NCBI RefSeq assembly: GCF_944387275.1
Contig: NZ_CALXEG010000018.1
Coordinates: 1-52,626, forward strand
Origin: an uncultured Pseudoflavonifractor sp.
Lineage (GTDB): Bacteria > Bacillota > Clostridia > Oscillospirales > Oscillospiraceae
Direction: 5' to 3'
DNA length: 52,626 bases
This document shows positions 51,509 to 52,626 of the stretch, piece by piece; position 1 is the stretch's first letter; each line of letters opens with the position of its first letter. Position numbers and translations under genes: made by a program. The notes below the pieces were generated by a model that did not search any database, was not told where the DNA came from, and saw nothing but the letters and a program-made list of their open reading frames with translations.

Positions 51509-51838
51509 TCACAGCTCGTCCTTCTGCCGCATTTTCAGCAGCTCCCAGATTTCGGCTTGCCGTGCTTTCAGCTCGGCAACGTCGTCTGCATAGAGATGCC
51601 CGGTGCTGTTGATGCGGCGGCAGATCTGGTTTATGTTTGCAGCGATCCTGCTGACGGCGGCAGCCAGCTTTTTCTGCTCGGTGTAGTCCACCTTGATGAT
51701 GTAGCCGTCGATCAGCATCTTGCGGGCGTATGCGCCGAAATTGTGGGTTCCTAGCTGGCGCATTTTGTGCTGGATCAGGCTCAGCTCCTGTTCATTCAGG
51801 CAGATTTCCTTGCGGATGGGTCGTGTGCGATCCGGCAT
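51509..51838 (-). CDS. mobC: MobC-type relaxosome accessory protein
   Basis: The 109-residue protein has the ribbon-helix-helix start of MobC proteins (RPIRKEICLNEQELSLIQHK, MRQLGTHNFGAYARKMLIDG) and a helical part with AAAVSRIAANINQICRRINS, the classical MobC motif. It binds near oriT and helps the relaxase. The relaxase gene is expected downstream on the same strand in such elements but is not found in the window. GGGGAGG precedes the ATG at 51838. Confidence 0.87.
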   Translation of the reverse strand: MPDRTRPIRKEICLNEQELSLIQHKMRQLGTHNFGAYARKMLIDGYIIKVDYTEQKKLAAAVSRIAANINQICRRINSTGHLYADDVAELKARQAEIWELLKMRQKDEL

Positions 51839-51841
51839 GGC

Positions 51842-51904
51842 TTACCTCCCCAGCAGTTTCATGGGAACGGCGGTCATGCGGGTATGGTTGTGGTGAATGA
51901 TCAT
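51842..51904 (-). CDS. 20-codon leader ORF before mobC
   Basis: ATG 51904 behind AGGAGAACC opens a 20-codon frame (MIIHHNHTRMTAVPMKLLGR) whose stop is three bases before the mobC start; its last codons form the mobC ribosome site. It is rich in His and Met. It may be a leader peptide that couples or attenuates mobC translation. No homologue is claimed. Confidence 0.4.
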   Translation of the reverse strand: MIIHHNHTRMTAVPMKLLGR

Positions 51905-52228
51905 GGTGGTTCTCCTTTTGGTTTTGATAAAATTTGGTTGAAAGACGGTTTGAAGCATTCGTCTGCCTTTCACAATCCATCGGACAGAAAAGTCGAAAAA
52001 GTCAGGCGGCGTCAGAAAAGAATTTTCCAAAGTCCTTCTCACTTTCCAACGGACAATTTTTTTGAAATTGGGGGGAATGCAAAAATCTTTTTCTGCAAAG
52101 CAAAGTGCCTGCTTAAAAACCCTTTCACTAGACAACGGACAAAATGAAGCGGGGTGTCACGGTTCTGTCACAAGCGGCAGAAAAAAGAAGCGCCTGCCGT
52201 TCAGGCAAGCGCTTCAAAATGGCGTTGG
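51905..52228. other. Gene-free region with three spaced repeats (candidate origin)
   Basis: CTTTCAC..CCATCGGACAGAAAA (51967-51991), CTTTCCAACGGACAATTTT (52042-52060) and CTTTCAC..CAACGGACAAAA (52122-52144) share a CTTTC..ACGGACA core at intervals of 75 and 80 bases. The region is more AT-rich than its flanks and lies upstream of mobC, so it may hold oriT, iterons or regulator sites. It contains no supported gene. Confidence 0.5.
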
Positions 52229-52591
52229 TTATTCCATTATATCTTCAAAAAATTCCTCGGTTTCCTGCATTAACCGGCAGACGCCGTCTGCCTCGTCCCG
52301 CTGCTGCAAAAGCTGAGCAAACGCCCGATAGAGTGCAATCTGCCGACGCTCGATTGCGCCGCGATTCAGGTGCATGGCCTCAGCCGTTTTGCGGATGGAC
52401 AGTCCCTCGGAAAAGCGTTTCCGAAACAGATCGGCGTAATCATTGAGCACGGTTTTGAGGGATTGCTGAGCAAAAGCAAGGTCCTCACACATGGCTTGAT
52501 AAGCTTCACGGCCTGATACACCGATGTACTGCTTGCGCTCCCGGATCAGCTGATAAGGTAGAATAAGTTTCGCAAAAAGAAAAAGAGACAT
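52229..52591 (-). CDS. Sigma-70 region 4-like HTH protein of the element (5' end may be outside)
   Basis: The visible 120 residues are helical with one helix-turn-helix (RFSEGLSIRKTAEAMHLNRG near 65-83) like sigma region 4 or ArpU-type proteins of mobile elements. The frame stays open from the ATG at 52591 to the window edge, and no ribosome site stands before that ATG, so the gene may begin beyond 52626. A regulatory role for the transfer genes is likely by analogy. Confidence 0.65.
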   Translation of the reverse strand: MSLFLFAKLILPYQLIRERKQYIGVSGREAYQAMCEDLAFAQQSLKTVLNDYADLFRKRFSEGLSIRKTAEAMHLNRGAIERRQIALYRAFAQLLQQRDEADGVCRLMQETEEFFEDIME

Positions 52592-52626
52592 GGTTTGCAG
52601 ATCTCTGGTAGAATGAAGTCGCGACA

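Larger units (their letters stand above)
48860..52626. mobile_element. Left part of an integrative/mobilizable element inside sigK
   Basis: From the break in sigK to the window edge the DNA changes to lower GC and to mobile-element genes: an XRE regulator, a Phd/ParE pair, a Cys-rich VLP protein, a RepA-N initiator, a MobC-type relaxosome protein and a sigma-like HTH protein. This set is typical of Tn1549-like conjugative elements of gut Clostridia. The recombinase and the right end with the rest of sigK are not in the window, so neither type nor size can be given. Confidence 0.82.

Noticed and set aside
1-52626. tRNA, rRNA genes and CRISPR arrays
   Set aside because: No cloverleaf with a GTTCRA-type T-loop, no rRNA sequence and no regularly spaced identical repeats were found by eye.

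Overview
The window looks like the chromosome of a high-GC, spore-forming anaerobe of the class Clostridia, most likely a gut Oscillospiraceae of the Flavonifractor/Pseudoflavonifractor/Lawsonibacter kind. The reasons are the strong G/C bias at third codon positions, Gram-positive Shine-Dalgarno sites, a pro-sigma-K gene, pyruvate formate-lyase, a flavodiiron protein, an [FeFe]-hydrogenase-like sensor and GHKL/LytTR signalling. The genus is an inference; no rRNA or tRNA gene is visible.

Layout. 1-2715 is the right end of a prophage: a tail-region protein, a multidomain endolysin, a holin and a terminator. 2932-7802 holds housekeeping genes: a GT28 glycolipid glycosyltransferase with a flippase-like membrane protein, a ROK glucokinase and a degenerate homocysteine methyltransferase homologue. 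8133-12695 is a three-gene surface cluster built on a membrane-anchored, domain-permuted GH3 beta-glucosidase. 12750-17619 (minus) is a four-gene signalling operon: a sensory [FeFe]-hydrogenase-like protein with PAS, a SpoIIE/PP2C phosphatase, a LytTR regulator and a GHKL kinase. Divergent from it is a flavinylated extracytosolic reductase. Next come an M3 peptidase, an XRE regulator, a 929-residue flavodiiron fusion, a second LytTR/GHKL pair and a GH2 glycosidase (to 29656).

29725-32852 (minus) encodes a naturally split pyruvate formate-lyase: a 699-residue catalytic chain, an 80-residue glycyl-radical chain and the activase. A glycosyltransferase and a sodium:alanine symporter follow. 35667-43631 is a sigma-54-controlled operon: PrpR-type activator, perfect -24/-12 promoter, KdgT-type permease, four-carbon acid sugar kinase, PdxA2-type dehydrogenase, LarA-type nickel racemase and glycerate kinase. 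It reads as a tetronate (threonate/erythronate) and glycerate degradation pathway in which LarA could invert the C2 centre. 43679-48389 holds an AlkD-like protein, a Crp/Fnr-controlled ferredoxin/NapH-like pair, and a TetR gene whose operator recurs before the next membrane-protein operon.

At 48524 the sigma-K gene begins, but it is cut at the Ile-Glu-Asn codons near 48860, the place where the skin element splits sigK in Bacillus subtilis. Everything to the right is mobile-element DNA of lower GC: XRE regulator, Phd/ParE toxin-antitoxin pair, small accessory genes, RepA-N initiator, MobC relaxosome protein and a sigma-like HTH protein. The other end of the element, its recombinase and the 3' half of sigK lie outside the window.
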